A DNA stretch of 44,188 bases from Clostridiales bacterium (GTDB taxonomy: Bacteria > Bacillota > Clostridia > Oscillospirales > Oscillospiraceae): positions 1 through 44,188 of the forward strand of contig JALFJQ010000037.1 in assembly GCA_022775085.1 (NCBI GenBank). The letters are read 5' to 3'. Made by a program: the position numbers and the translations under genes. Within the stretch, counting starts at the first letter, position 1. Every line of letters starts with the position of its first letter. Below are positions 22,259 to 30,450 of the stretch, piece after piece. Below the pieces are notes generated by a model, which saw only the letters and a program-made list of their open reading frames with translations, searched no databases and had not been told where the DNA came from.

Positions 22259-22537
22259 ATGTACGAAGACAAGACTTTAGTTTGCAAAGAGTGCGGCAAC
22301 GAGTTCGTGTTCACCGCCGGTGAGCAGGAGTTCTACGCAGAGCGCGGCTTCCAGAACGAGCCCCAGCGCTGCAAGGCTTGCCGTGACGCTCGCAAGAACG
22401 CCACCCGTGCCCCCCGTGAGTTCTTCACCGCTACCTGCGCTCGTTGCGGCGGCGAGGCCAAGGTGCCCTTCCAGCCCAAGACTGACCGTCCCGTGTTCTG
22501 CAGCGAGTGCTTCGCTCAGATGCGCGCCAACGGCTAA
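22259..22537 (+). CDS. Double zinc-ribbon protein of unknown function
   Basis: 92 residues with eight cysteines in four CxxC pairs: CKEC (9, 12), CKAC (38, 41), CARC (60, 63), CSEC (81, 84). The first half (VCKECGNEFVFTAGEQEFYA, then ERGFQNEPQRCKAC) matches the probable zinc-ribbon (zf-trcl-like) family; the second half looks like a CxxC...CxxC zinc-binding module found in Clostridia. Both halves would bind one zinc each. AGAGAGGT lies before the ATG. Monocistronic, with a consensus promoter and its own terminator, which points to an abundant product. Role unknown; zinc storage, nucleic-acid binding or ribosome association are all possible. Confidence 0.88.
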   Translation: MYEDKTLVCKECGNEFVFTAGEQEFYAERGFQNEPQRCKACRDARKNATRAPREFFTATCARCGGEAKVPFQPKTDRPVFCSECFAQMRANG

Positions 22538-22558
22538 GCCTGAAAATGTGCAAATAAA

Positions 22559-22591
22559 CAGCAGGGTCGGGAAACCGGCCCTGTTGTTTTT
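22559..22591 (+). terminator. Terminator of the zinc-ribbon gene
   Basis: CAGGGTCGG (22562-22570), loop GAAA, CCGGCCCTG (22575-22583) with one wobble, then a T-rich tail. Confidence 0.85.
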
Positions 22592-22655
22592 GTGTAGTCA
22601 ATTCCTTGTCTTATTCTCCATCCGACCGGAGTGGATCACCGGGGGCTTGGGGTCT

Positions 22656-22683
22656 GCCGCTTCCCAGGAAAGCGGCTTTTTTT
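22656..22683 (+). terminator. Second terminator-like hairpin
   Basis: GCCGCTT (22656-22662) and AAGCGGC (22670-22676), then seven T. It follows the first terminator by 65 bp with no recognisable gene between, so it may be a backup terminator. The gap 22538-22841 otherwise holds the marR promoter region. Confidence 0.7.
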
Positions 22684-22757
22684 CGTCCTCTTTCACGCGT
22701 CTTCACCTCGGCAGTAGTATATGCGCGGACTGCCCAGGTCATACAGATGGGAAAAAA

Positions 22758-22821
22758 TTGTAAACAATTTACAAAACTACTTGAACATATTCATAGAATC
22801 TGCTATTATGTAGCTTGCTAC
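22758..22821 (+). promoter_or_regulatory. Promoter of the marR-ABC operon with two palindromes
   Basis: TTGAAC (22781-22786), 17 bp, TATTAT (22804-22809). Upstream lies the perfect palindrome TTGTAAA-CAA-TTTACAA (22758-22774); overlapping the start of transcription is GTAGC-TT-GCTAC (22810-22821), extendable to TATGTAGC/GCTACGTA with one mismatch. Either could be the MarR operator; the downstream one is best placed for repression. Confidence 0.6.
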
Positions 22822-22841
22822 GTATCTATGGAGGTGATGAC

Positions 22842-23300
22842 TTGAGTGTGCATTATGGGCACCTGATTCGGATACTTCACTGGTGCACCGACCAGGCCAT
22901 GACGGACGCTCTGGACAAGGTGGATCTGACCGCCGCCCAGGGACGGCTCATGGCCTTTCTGGCCCGCCGGGGAGAGCGGCCTACCTATGCCAAGGATGTG
23001 GAAGCGGAATTCCATTTGTCGCATCCCACGGTTTCGGGGTTGCTGTCCCGTTTAGAGCAAAAGGACTTTCTGGAACTGAAAACTGACCCCAATGACCGCC
23101 GCAGCAAGCGTATCGTCATTTCCGAAAAGGGCATGGCAAGCCACGAGCGGATGCACGCGGCGATCATGGAAAACGAAAGCCGTATCGTTCGGGGCTTTTC
23201 GGAGGAAGAAAAGGCGCAGTTCGCCCAGTTTTTGCAGCGCGCCATCGACAATGTCTGCCCGGAGAACGGGCAATCAAAAAAGGAGGACTCCAAAGCATGA
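22842..23300 (+). CDS. MarR-family transcriptional regulator
   Basis: 152 residues. Winged-helix core: DLTAAQGRLMAFLARRG, the recognition helix region HLSHPTVSGLLSRLEQKDFL and the wing DPNDRRSKRIVISEKG are classic MarR features; N- and C-terminal helices would dimerise. Start is TTG at 22842, 7 nt after GGAGG (22830-22834); no ATG lies in a suitable place and the in-frame TTG at 22815 has no ribosome binding site. It overlaps the ABC transporter by 4 bp (ATGA), so regulator and exporter are one operon, a standard autoregulated drug-efflux layout. The inducer is unknown. Confidence 0.92.
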   Translation: MSVHYGHLIRILHWCTDQAMTDALDKVDLTAAQGRLMAFLARRGERPTYAKDVEAEFHLSHPTVSGLLSRLEQKDFLELKTDPNDRRSKRIVISEKGMASHERMHAAIMENESRIVRGFSEEEKAQFAQFLQRAIDNVCPENGQSKKEDSKA

Positions 23301-25042
23301 TAAAACCCCTTGCCCGGTGTATCCGGGAATACAAATGGCCGGCCGTCCTGGCCCCTATCTGCATGATCGGTGAGGTTTATATGGAAACCAAGATCCCGCT
23401 GGTGCTGGCCAAGGTGGTGGACGAGGGCGTCAGCGTGGGCAATATGGGGGCTGTGGTGAGCAACGGCGGTCTGCTGGTGCTCTACGCTCTGATTTCGCTT
23501 ATGTTCGGTATCGCTTCGGCGGTGCTGGCATCCTACGCCGCCACTGGCTTTGCCCGGAATCTGCGCCACGATATGTATTATAAGGTGCAGGATTTTGACT
23601 TTGCCAACATCGACAAATTCTCTACCGCTTCCATTGTCACCCGGCTGACCTCGGACGTGGCGAACATTCAAATGACTTTCCAAATGATGATCCGTATGGC
23701 AATCCGCTGCCCCATGATGCTGATTCTGGCGACGGCCAATGCCTTCTCCGTCAGCCCCCGGCTGTGCATCATCTACTGCGTGGTGCTGCCGCTGCTGGGC
23801 CTGGGGCTGTTTATCCTGATCCGCATAGTGTTCCCGATTTTTGACCGGGTGTTCAAGACCTACGATAAGCTCAACAACGTGGTGCAGGAAAATGTTCACG
23901 GCATCCGGGTGGTCAAGTCCTTCGTCCGGGAGGATCGGGAGACCGACAAATTCTCCGCTGTGTCCGAGAGCATTTACAAGGATTTCTGCAAGGCAGAGCA
24001 GACCATGGCCTTTGGCAATCCCCTGATGCAGTTTGCGGTGTACACCTGTATTCTGGTGATCTCCTATGTGGGCGCCGCCATGGTGGTGGCTTCCGGCAAC
24101 AATGCCGCTATGGGCCTGACCACCGGTCAGCTGACCTCCATGTTTACCTTTACTACCCAGATCCTCAGTTCTCTCATGATGCTGTCCATGGTGTTCGTCA
24201 TGGTCACCATGTCCCGGGCGCCCATGCGCCGTACCACGGAAATCCTGGTGGAGGAGCCGGAGCTGAAAAATCATGAGAATCCCGTGGAGACTGTGAAAGA
24301 CGGTTCTGTGGACTTTGAAAATGTGTCCTTCCGCTATTCCAAGACCGCCGACCGGGCGGTGCTGGAGAATATCGACCTGCACATCGCCTCCGGCATGACT
24401 GTGGGCATTTTGGGCGGCACCGGCTCCAGCAAATCCACGCTGGTGCAGCTGATTCCCAGACTGTACGATGTCACCGAGGGCAGCATCCGGGTCGGAGGCG
24501 TGGATGTCCGGGACTATGACGTGAAAGCCCTGCGGGACGCGGTGTCCATGGTTTTGCAGAAAAATGTGCTGTTTTCCGGCACCATCCGGGACAATCTGCG
24601 CTGGGGCAATCCTGACGCTACCGATGAGGAAATCACCCACGCCTGTAAAATTGCCTGCGCCGACGAGTTCATCCGCTCCTTCCCCGATGGCTATGATACC
24701 CACATCGAGCAGGGGGGCACCAACGTCTCCGGCGGTCAGAAGCAGCGGCTGTGCATTGCCCGGGCCCTGCTGAAAAAGCCGAAGATTCTGATTCTGGACG
24801 ATTCTACCTCCGCCGTGGATACCCGCACCGACGCCTCCATCCGGCAGGCGCTGGCGGGGGAGATTCCCGAAACCACCAAGATCATCATTGCCCAGCGGAT
24901 CGCCTCCGTCCAGGAGTGCGACCTGATCCTGGTCATGGACGGCGGCAGGATCGTGGCCCAGGGTAGGCACGACGAGCTGCTGAAAACCAGCGATATTTAC
25001 CGCGAAGTCTACGAATCCCAGACGAAAGGAGCGATGGAATAA
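23297..25042 (+). CDS. ABC exporter subunit 1 (degenerate-site half transporter)
   Basis: 581 residues: six membrane helices (about 15-310) then an ATPase domain. Walker A is GILGGTGSSKSTLVQL (about 370-383), signature NVSGGQKQRLCIARAL. The Walker B ends LILDDSTSAVD, with Asp where the catalytic Glu normally stands (about 499), and the switch is IIAQRIAS, with Gln for the H-loop His (about 531). This pattern is known from the degenerate half of heterodimeric exporters such as BmrC/LmrC/TM287, which pair with a fully active half. Preceded by marR (4-bp overlap) and followed by subunit 2 with TAATG coupling. Likely exports drugs or lipophilic compounds. Confidence 0.93.
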   Translation: MIKPLARCIREYKWPAVLAPICMIGEVYMETKIPLVLAKVVDEGVSVGNMGAVVSNGGLLVLYALISLMFGIASAVLASYAATGFARNLRHDMYYKVQDFDFANIDKFSTASIVTRLTSDVANIQMTFQMMIRMAIRCPMMLILATANAFSVSPRLCIIYCVVLPLLGLGLFILIRIVFPIFDRVFKTYDKLNNVVQENVHGIRVVKSFVREDRETDKFSAVSESIYKDFCKAEQTMAFGNPLMQFAVYTCILVISYVGAAMVVASGNNAAMGLTTGQLTSMFTFTTQILSSLMMLSMVFVMVTMSRAPMRRTTEILVEEPELKNHENPVETVKDGSVDFENVSFRYSKTADRAVLENIDLHIASGMTVGILGGTGSSKSTLVQLIPRLYDVTEGSIRVGGVDVRDYDVKALRDAVSMVLQKNVLFSGTIRDNLRWGNPDATDEEITHACKIACADEFIRSFPDGYDTHIEQGGTNVSGGQKQRLCIARALLKKPKILILDDSTSAVDTRTDASIRQALAGEIPETTKIIIAQRIASVQECDLILVMDGGRIVAQGRHDELLKTSDIYREVYESQTKGAME

Positions 25043-26940
25043 TGCCTCCTGTGAAAATGCGCGGCGATGGCCGCATGGCGAAAAAGCCAAAGCAGACCCT
25101 TTCCCGGCTGCTGTCTTATATGCTGAAATACAAGGGAACCCTGATGGTGGTGGGCCTGTGCGTGGTGTTCAGCGCTGTGGCCCAGGCTGCCAGCTCTGCC
25201 TCTCTGGGAACGCTGGTGGACGATTACATCACCCCCATGCTGGGGCAGACCAACGCGGATTTTGGGCCGCTGCGCAAATTCCTGACCATGATGGCCTGCA
25301 TTTATCTGGTGGGCATGGTATCCTCGTTCCTGATGAATTTCCTGATGGTGCGTGTTAGCCAGGGCACCCAGAAGACCATCCGGGATCGGATGTTCATCCA
25401 TATGCAGACCCTTCCCATCCGCTACTTTGACACCCACACCGCCGGCGACATCATGAGCCGCTATACCAGCGACATCGACACCCTGCGGCAGATGATTTCC
25501 CAGTCCATTCCCCAGTGCGCATCCAGTGTGGTGACGCTGGTGGTGGTGCTGGTGACCATGCTGATTACTTCGCCGATTTTGACAGTCCTGCAGCTGCTCA
25601 CCGTGCTGGTCATCGTCTTTGCCACCAAGGTCATCGCCGGGAAATCCGCCAAATTTTTCATTGGACAGCAGCGCTCTCTGGGCGCGGTCAACGGCTATGT
25701 GGAGGAGATGATCAACGGTCAGCGGGTGGTGAAGGTATTCACCCACGAGGATACCTGCAAGGAAGAGTTTGACCGGCTGAACGAAAGGCTGCGAAATGAC
25801 GCCTACTTTGCCGGCGCCTACTCCAACGCCATGGGGCCACTCAACAACAATCTGGGCTATGCCCAGTACGCAATTCTCGCCATCGTGGGCGGCCTGCTCA
25901 CGGTATTCTCCGGCGGCAGTCTGCTGACGGTGGGTAAGCTCATCAGCTTCCTGACCCTGTCCCGCTCCTTCAATATGCCCATCTCCCAGGTGTCCAACCA
26001 GATCAATTCCATCGTTATGGCTCTGGCCGGTGCCGAGCGGATCTTCGAGCTGATGGACGAGGAGCCGGAGCAGGACGAGGGCTATGTCCGGCTGGTCAAC
26101 GCGGAAATTGACGAAAATGGCAACATCACCGAGTCCGACAAGCGCACCGGCCGCTGGGCATGGAAGCATCCTCACAAGGCCGAGGGTACTGTGACCTACA
26201 CCGAGCTGAAGGGCGACATCACTATGTTCAATGTGGACTTCGGCTATGTGCCGGAAAAGACCGTGCTGCATGACGTGACCCTGTATGCCCATCCCGGCGA
26301 AAAGATCGCCTTCGTGGGTGCCACCGGTGCGGGCAAGACCACCATTACGAATCTGATTAACCGCTTCTACGACATTGCCGACGGTAAAATCCGCTACGAC
26401 AACATCAACATCAACAAGATTGCCAAACCCGATCTGCGGCGCTCTCTGGGCGTGGTGCTACAGGAGACCAACCTGTTCACCGGTACGGTGATGGACAACA
26501 TCCGCTACGGCAAGCTGGATGCCACGGATGAGGAGTGCATCAAGGCGGCGAAGCTGGCCAACGCCCATGACTTTATCACCCGTCTGCCCCAGGGCTACCA
26601 GACGGTGCTCACCGGCAACGGCGCCAGCCTGTCTCAGGGTCAGCGGCAGCTCATTGCCATTGCCCGGGCGGCGGTAGCGGATCCTCCCGTGATGATTCTG
26701 GACGAGGCCACCTCCTCCATCGATACCCGGACGGAAAAGCTGGTGCAGGACGGTATGGACGCCCTGATGCATGGCAGGACTGTGTTCGTCATTGCCCACC
26801 GACTGAGCACCATCCGCAATTCCGACTGCATCATGGTGCTCGATCAGGGACGCATCATCGAGCGGGGCAGTCACGATGAGCTGATTGCCCAGAAGGGCAC
26901 CTATTACCGGCTGTATACGGGAGCCTTTGAATTGGAATAA
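25042..26940 (+). CDS. ABC exporter subunit 2 (consensus-site half transporter)
   Basis: 632 residues: six membrane helices (about 25-340), then a charged insertion of about 50 residues (from DEEPEQDEGYVRLVNAEI) before the ATPase domain, typical of BmrD/LmrD-type partners. Walker A FVGATGAGKTTITNL (about 422-436), signature GASLSQGQRQLIAIARA, Walker B MILDEATSSIDT with the catalytic Glu, and the switch IAHRLSTI with His (about 585) are intact. Combined with the degenerate partner it forms one active and one inactive ATP site. The ATG at 25042 overlaps the previous stop. No terminator was found directly after; two repeat elements follow. Confidence 0.94.
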   Translation: MPPVKMRGDGRMAKKPKQTLSRLLSYMLKYKGTLMVVGLCVVFSAVAQAASSASLGTLVDDYITPMLGQTNADFGPLRKFLTMMACIYLVGMVSSFLMNFLMVRVSQGTQKTIRDRMFIHMQTLPIRYFDTHTAGDIMSRYTSDIDTLRQMISQSIPQCASSVVTLVVVLVTMLITSPILTVLQLLTVLVIVFATKVIAGKSAKFFIGQQRSLGAVNGYVEEMINGQRVVKVFTHEDTCKEEFDRLNERLRNDAYFAGAYSNAMGPLNNNLGYAQYAILAIVGGLLTVFSGGSLLTVGKLISFLTLSRSFNMPISQVSNQINSIVMALAGAERIFELMDEEPEQDEGYVRLVNAEIDENGNITESDKRTGRWAWKHPHKAEGTVTYTELKGDITMFNVDFGYVPEKTVLHDVTLYAHPGEKIAFVGATGAGKTTITNLINRFYDIADGKIRYDNININKIAKPDLRRSLGVVLQETNLFTGTVMDNIRYGKLDATDEECIKAAKLANAHDFITRLPQGYQTVLTGNGASLSQGQRQLIAIARAAVADPPVMILDEATSSIDTRTEKLVQDGMDALMHGRTVFVIAHRLSTIRNSDCIMVLDQGRIIERGSHDELIAQKGTYYRLYTGAFELE

Positions 26941-26951
26941 TTGAAGAAAAA

Positions 26952-27066
26952 TGTCATTGCGAACCAGTGACCGCTGTCACTGGTGTGGCAATCCGCGTTT
27001 CCAAAGCGTACGGATTGGGACTGGCTGGAGACCAAGGAGGCCAATCCCGTAGCCGATGGGGTCATT
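26952..27066. repeat. TGTCATTGCGA family repeat, diverged copy
   Basis: Starts TGTCATTGCGAACCAGTGAC with the inner palindrome CCAGTGAC/GTCACTGG, followed by GTGGCAATCCGC as in the copy at 4568-4688; the right part has drifted (GGCCAATCCC, then GGGGTCATTTAT). With the TIR element at 27091-27259 it fills the 432-bp gap after the ABC operon; 27260-27372 holds nothing I can support. Confidence 0.65.
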
Positions 27067-27090
27067 TATACTAATTCTTGATAAAAAGAT

Positions 27091-27259
27091 TTAAGGCAAC
27101 ACCGCATAATGGGGCAAGGAGATTCGGCGAGAGATTTTGACTCAAGCGAAAGTATGGAAAATGCGGGAATACTCGATGTATTTCCCATTTTTCATACTGC
27201 ACGATTGGGGCAAAAGATCCGCTGAAGCCCGCGGCTCCCATTGTGCGGTGTTGCCTTAA
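27091..27259. mobile_element. 169-bp terminal-inverted-repeat element, copy A (MITE-like)
   Basis: Perfect 16-bp ends TTAAGGCAACACCGCA and TGCGGTGTTGCCTTAA, complementary further inward with one mismatch (CCGCATAATGGG / CCCATTGTGCGG). The interior contains GGGGCAAGGAGATTCGGCG, AAGCGAAAGTATG and the near-inverted CATACTGCACGATTGGGGCA. A second copy, inverted, lies at 34515-34684 with the same internal order. No open frame. The TTAA ends suggest duplication of a TA or TTAA target. Non-autonomous transposon or structured RNA element; the terminal repeats favour the former. Confidence 0.8.
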
Positions 27260-27372
27260 TCAGCAGCGCAGGGATATTGGTGCAAGACAGGGCAGAGGAA
27301 TAAAGATCCATTATACCGTTCATCATACGCACTGTATGTAAAATTGGAAAGGCGTGAACTGTAAAAAGTCTG

Positions 27373-28512
27373 TCAAATGCCGCCCCGGCCCCTGCCGGTC
27401 ATCAGCAGACCGCTGGTTATCGCTGTCAGAGGTGCTACGGTCACCAGGCCAAAGGAGCCGACGATGGTGTGGACGATTTCCGCCGCTACATATTTATAGT
27501 TTAGCATCAGCGCTACCGGGGTGCCCTGGGCCATAAACACCATCAAAAGGGCGATATAGCTGCCGGAGTAGGCCAACAGCAATGTTGTTGTCGTGGAGCC
27601 GCAGGCCGCACGGCCCACGGCAAAGCCGGAAGCGATGGCTTCTTTTGCGGTAATCCCCGGTTTCTTCTCTACCACCTCATACACTGCGGAGCAGATGTCC
27701 ACAGACAAATCCATCACCGCGCCGGAGGAGCCGAGGAAAATGGAGGCCACGAAGATTTTTGTCAGATCCAGGTGCTGATACCCGGCGTACAGCAGGCTTT
27801 CGCTGGATTCCATCACAGCCCCATGTATCTGGAACAGGTCAGTAAAGACATAGCCCAGTACCGCTGTTACCAGAATGCCCAGCGCAGCACCGGAGGTGGC
27901 AGCAAGACACCTTCTGTCCCAGCCGTAAATCAGGCTCAGCACCAGCACGGTCAGCACCAGCACCAGTCCCATGGACACCCAGATTGGGTTCCAGCCTTTC
28001 AGCAGACTGGGAATCAGTACCTTCCACAGAAGAAGTACCGTGTCCACAAAGGACAAAATTGCCCGCAGACCTGTGCCTCGGGCAAACAGCAGAAGCAGCA
28101 GGAGGAACAGTCCCGCAAGCCACGCTTCCTTGTCCAGCCGGAAGTGGTCGGTCATATACACCGTGGTGATCTCGCTGCCGGAATGGCTGACCACCACGAA
28201 TGCCCGGTCTCCCGGTGCAAACAGCTTGTCCTCTGCCAGCGAGCCGTTGAGGCGGTTCACAGCGGTGGTTTCTGTTCCCTTAAACTTTCCCGCCAGAATT
28301 CGCACCTGGCACCGCTGCTCTCCGCTGCGCACCAGCCCGGTGTCCACAATGTCGCTTTCGTCCGTGGACAGTACCACCGCGTCCACCCGGTCAGCATTTT
28401 TGTAGGACAGGGCACTTTCAAATCCTGTGGGCAGCACCAGCAGCACCGCCAGCAGGCAAAGCCACAGCAGAACCGGGCCGAGAGTCTTACTTTCTTTGAT
28501 CTTTTGAAGCAT
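27373..28512 (-). CDS. YibE/F-family membrane protein
   Basis: 379 residues. An N-terminal membrane anchor (LLWLCLLAVLLVLPTGF) is followed by an extracytoplasmic beta-rich domain (about 40-130, VRSGEQRCQVRILAGKFKGT) and about seven membrane helices. The conserved YibE/F block includes SSGAVMDLSVDICSAVYEV and GRAACGSTTTTLLLAYSGSY. The family occurs widely in Firmicutes; its function is unknown and transport is only presumed. GGAGAAGAAAA precedes the ATG. It lies 65 bp downstream of the alkaline phosphatase on the same strand, separated by a hairpin, so partial co-transcription is possible. Confidence 0.88.
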   Translation of the reverse strand: MLQKIKESKTLGPVLLWLCLLAVLLVLPTGFESALSYKNADRVDAVVLSTDESDIVDTGLVRSGEQRCQVRILAGKFKGTETTAVNRLNGSLAEDKLFAPGDRAFVVVSHSGSEITTVYMTDHFRLDKEAWLAGLFLLLLLLFARGTGLRAILSFVDTVLLLWKVLIPSLLKGWNPIWVSMGLVLVLTVLVLSLIYGWDRRCLAATSGAALGILVTAVLGYVFTDLFQIHGAVMESSESLLYAGYQHLDLTKIFVASIFLGSSGAVMDLSVDICSAVYEVVEKKPGITAKEAIASGFAVGRAACGSTTTTLLLAYSGSYIALLMVFMAQGTPVALMLNYKYVAAEIVHTIVGSFGLVTVAPLTAITSGLLMTGRGRGGI

Positions 28513-28530
28513 TTTTCTTCTCCATGCACA

Positions 28531-28561
28531 ATACAGGGAGCGCGTTTCACGCCCCCTGTAT
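28531..28561 (-). terminator. Hairpin between phosphatase and yibE/F
   Basis: ATACAGGG...CCCTGTAT inverted repeat with an inner GCG/CGC pair (28531-28561). It lacks a U-run on the minus strand, so it may be an attenuator or mRNA-stabilising stem and not a full terminator. Confidence 0.5.
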
Positions 28562-28577
28562 CTTTTGCTGACCTTCT

Positions 28578-30152
28578 TTACTTGACTTCCAGCAGGTCAG
28601 CCAGCTTGTTGTAGATGTCGGTGTTGTCGTAGTAGCCGCTGAATTCCTCGGCACCGTTGCCGTCAGCGAAGACCGCTACAGGCAGTCCCGTGTGGGAGTA
28701 GCTGGTGAAGTCCACACCGGCCTTGTTGTTCAGAATGTGGGTGACAGTGACGGAGAAGGGGTTGTAGGTGCCGTAGAGCACGTACTGCTCCTGGGTGTAG
28801 TCAGCCGCGTTGTAGTCGCTCATGATCAGGTCGTAGGCGGTGCGCAGACGCTGAACTTCATACTCGGTCAGCACCAGCCGGTCGGTTTCCTCACCGGTGA
28901 GCTTCAGACCGAACAGGGTCTCCACATCCTTCATGGCGTCCTCGAAGGAGGTGCCGTTTTCCTTGTACCCCTTCACATACTGCTCATCGAACTGGGCATA
29001 GGAGATGGTCTGATTGGCCAGGGTATCCAGATAGGTGTCGTAGTCCGTACCGGCAAAGCCGATGGTCAGACCGCCGGTCTCATGGTCGCCGGTGACCAGA
29101 ATCAGGGTCTCGTCCGGGTGTTCCTTGGCAAAGTCCACAGCCACCTGCACTGCATCCGCCAGGGCCAGAGTGTCGGTAACGGTAGCGCCCGCGTCATTGG
29201 CGTGGCAGGCCCAGTCGATCTTGCCGCCTTCGCACATCATGAAGAAGCCTTTGTCGTTGTTCAGGACTTCAATGCCCTTGGCGACGTAGTCAGCCAGCGC
29301 CCACTCGCCGCTGCCGCGATCCATGTCGTAGTCCATGGCGTCGGAGTCAGCCAGATGCTCGTCGATGAGGATGACCTTCTGGTCGGCGGCGGTAATTGCC
29401 TTGGCATCCGCCTGGGTGTATGTCACCTTGTAGCCTGCTGCCTCCGCCAGCTCGTACAGGCTGGTCTTGTCCTTGTCGTTGCCGGTTACCTTCTTCAGGC
29501 CGCCGCCGGCGAAGTACTCAAAGCCGGAGTTTACCAGCTCCTCGCCGATCTCATAGTAGTTGTTCCGGCTGGCCTGATGGGCGTAGAAAGCGGCGGGGGT
29601 GGCATGGTTCAGGTTGACGGAGCTGATGACGCCCACCTTCCAGCCCTTCTGGGCGTGGAGCTTTTCCGCAATGGTCTCATAGGGGGTAGCACCGCTCTCA
29701 TCCACGTTAATCATACCGGAGTAGGTTTTCTTGCCGGTGGCGATGGAGGTGGCGGTGGAAGCGGAGTCGGGGGCGAAGGAGCAGGAGTCGTAGGTCACGG
29801 CGGAGCCGGCAACCGGGAAGTTCATAAAGCTCAGCTCCACAGGGCCATCCAGTACCGCGCCCTCACGGGTATCGTACTTGGTGCTGGGCAGGGCCTTTTC
29901 GTAGTCATCGTCGGCCAGAGCACCCAGATAGTCGGAAGCGGCCTGGAACTGGGGATAGCTCATGCCGTCGCCAATGAACAGGAATACGTACTTGGGTGCG
30001 GCGGGGGCTTCCTCGACCGCTACGGTCTCGACAACCTCCGGGGCAGGTGCGGCGGGCTTAGCGTTGGTCTCCGACGCCTGCTGGGCGGCGCATCCGGCGA
30101 ACATGGTCAGCACCATGCACAGGACGAGCAGACCCGTAATCATTCTCTTCAT
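28578..30152 (-). CDS. Secreted alkaline phosphatase (lipoprotein)
   Basis: 524 residues. The signal is a lipoprotein type: MKRMITGLLVLCMVLTMFAG with the lipobox Cys at about 21, then an Ala/Pro/Glu-rich spacer. The alkaline-phosphatase core has FLFIGDGMSYPQ (metal Asp), the serine nucleophile in DSASTATSIATGKKT, the metal-binding GGKIDWACHANDA and VTGDHETGGLTIG, and the final SHTGLPVAVFADG with its zinc His. It releases phosphate from phosphomonoesters outside the cell. The start at 30152 has GGAGGAAATTC and a proper signal peptide; the longer frame adds 52 unlikely residues. PhoP-like boxes lie upstream, so phosphate starvation control is likely. yibE/F follows. Confidence 0.94.
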   Translation of the reverse strand: MKRMITGLLVLCMVLTMFAGCAAQQASETNAKPAAPAPEVVETVAVEEAPAAPKYVFLFIGDGMSYPQFQAASDYLGALADDDYEKALPSTKYDTREGAVLDGPVELSFMNFPVAGSAVTYDSCSFAPDSASTATSIATGKKTYSGMINVDESGATPYETIAEKLHAQKGWKVGVISSVNLNHATPAAFYAHQASRNNYYEIGEELVNSGFEYFAGGGLKKVTGNDKDKTSLYELAEAAGYKVTYTQADAKAITAADQKVILIDEHLADSDAMDYDMDRGSGEWALADYVAKGIEVLNNDKGFFMMCEGGKIDWACHANDAGATVTDTLALADAVQVAVDFAKEHPDETLILVTGDHETGGLTIGFAGTDYDTYLDTLANQTISYAQFDEQYVKGYKENGTSFEDAMKDVETLFGLKLTGEETDRLVLTEYEVQRLRTAYDLIMSDYNAADYTQEQYVLYGTYNPFSVTVTHILNNKAGVDFTSYSHTGLPVAVFADGNGAEEFSGYYDNTDIYNKLADLLEVK

Positions 30153-30198
30153 TTTGAATTTCCTCCATTTTTTTGGTTTTGTGTTTTCCACGAGACCA

Positions 30199-30264
30199 AG
30201 TATACCTGTTCGATGTAAAATGCAAAATCGGCAGCCGGTAAAATCTCGTCGAAACATGTGTAAA
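30199..30264 (-). promoter_or_regulatory. Alkaline phosphatase promoter with tandem PhoP-like boxes
   Basis: Minus strand: TATACT (30199-30204) as -10 with no good -35. Upstream, TTTACA (30259-30264), TTCGAC (30248-30253) and TTTACC (30237-30242) are spaced exactly 11 bp apart, and another TTTACA sits at 30214-30219. PhoP of Bacillus binds direct repeats of TT(A/C/T)A(C/T)A with 11-bp periodicity upstream of promoters lacking a -35 box. The match is partial (middle box is poor). Confidence 0.5.
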
Positions 30265-30368
30265 GAATGTATTGGAAATTTTACATTCTGATTGCTCCTA
30301 TTCCTCAATTGGCCGTTCAGACCGCTTTACAAAATACAGAAGGGCATATTATTTTGTGAAAAAGCATC

Positions 30369-30421
30369 TTGACAACAGAGGCAATCTGTGATATACCATT
30401 AACAGATGAACAAATGCTCAT
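30369..30421 (+). promoter_or_regulatory. Promoter and ArsR-like operator of the metal-transport operon
   Basis: TTGACA (30369-30374), 17 bp, TATACC (30392-30397). Just downstream, ATGAACAAATGCTCAT (30406-30421) is an imperfect inverted repeat resembling operators of ArsR/SmtB metal sensors (TGAACA...TGTTCA type). No such regulator is encoded next to it, so if real the regulator acts from elsewhere. Confidence 0.5.
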
Positions 30422-30450
30422 ATGTACAGAAAAATGAAGGGGGTATTCCT

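Noticed and set aside
22985..25090. Minus-strand open frame of 701 codons opposite marR and ABC subunit 1
   Set aside because: Shadow of well-supported genes; His/Gln-rich nonsense composition.
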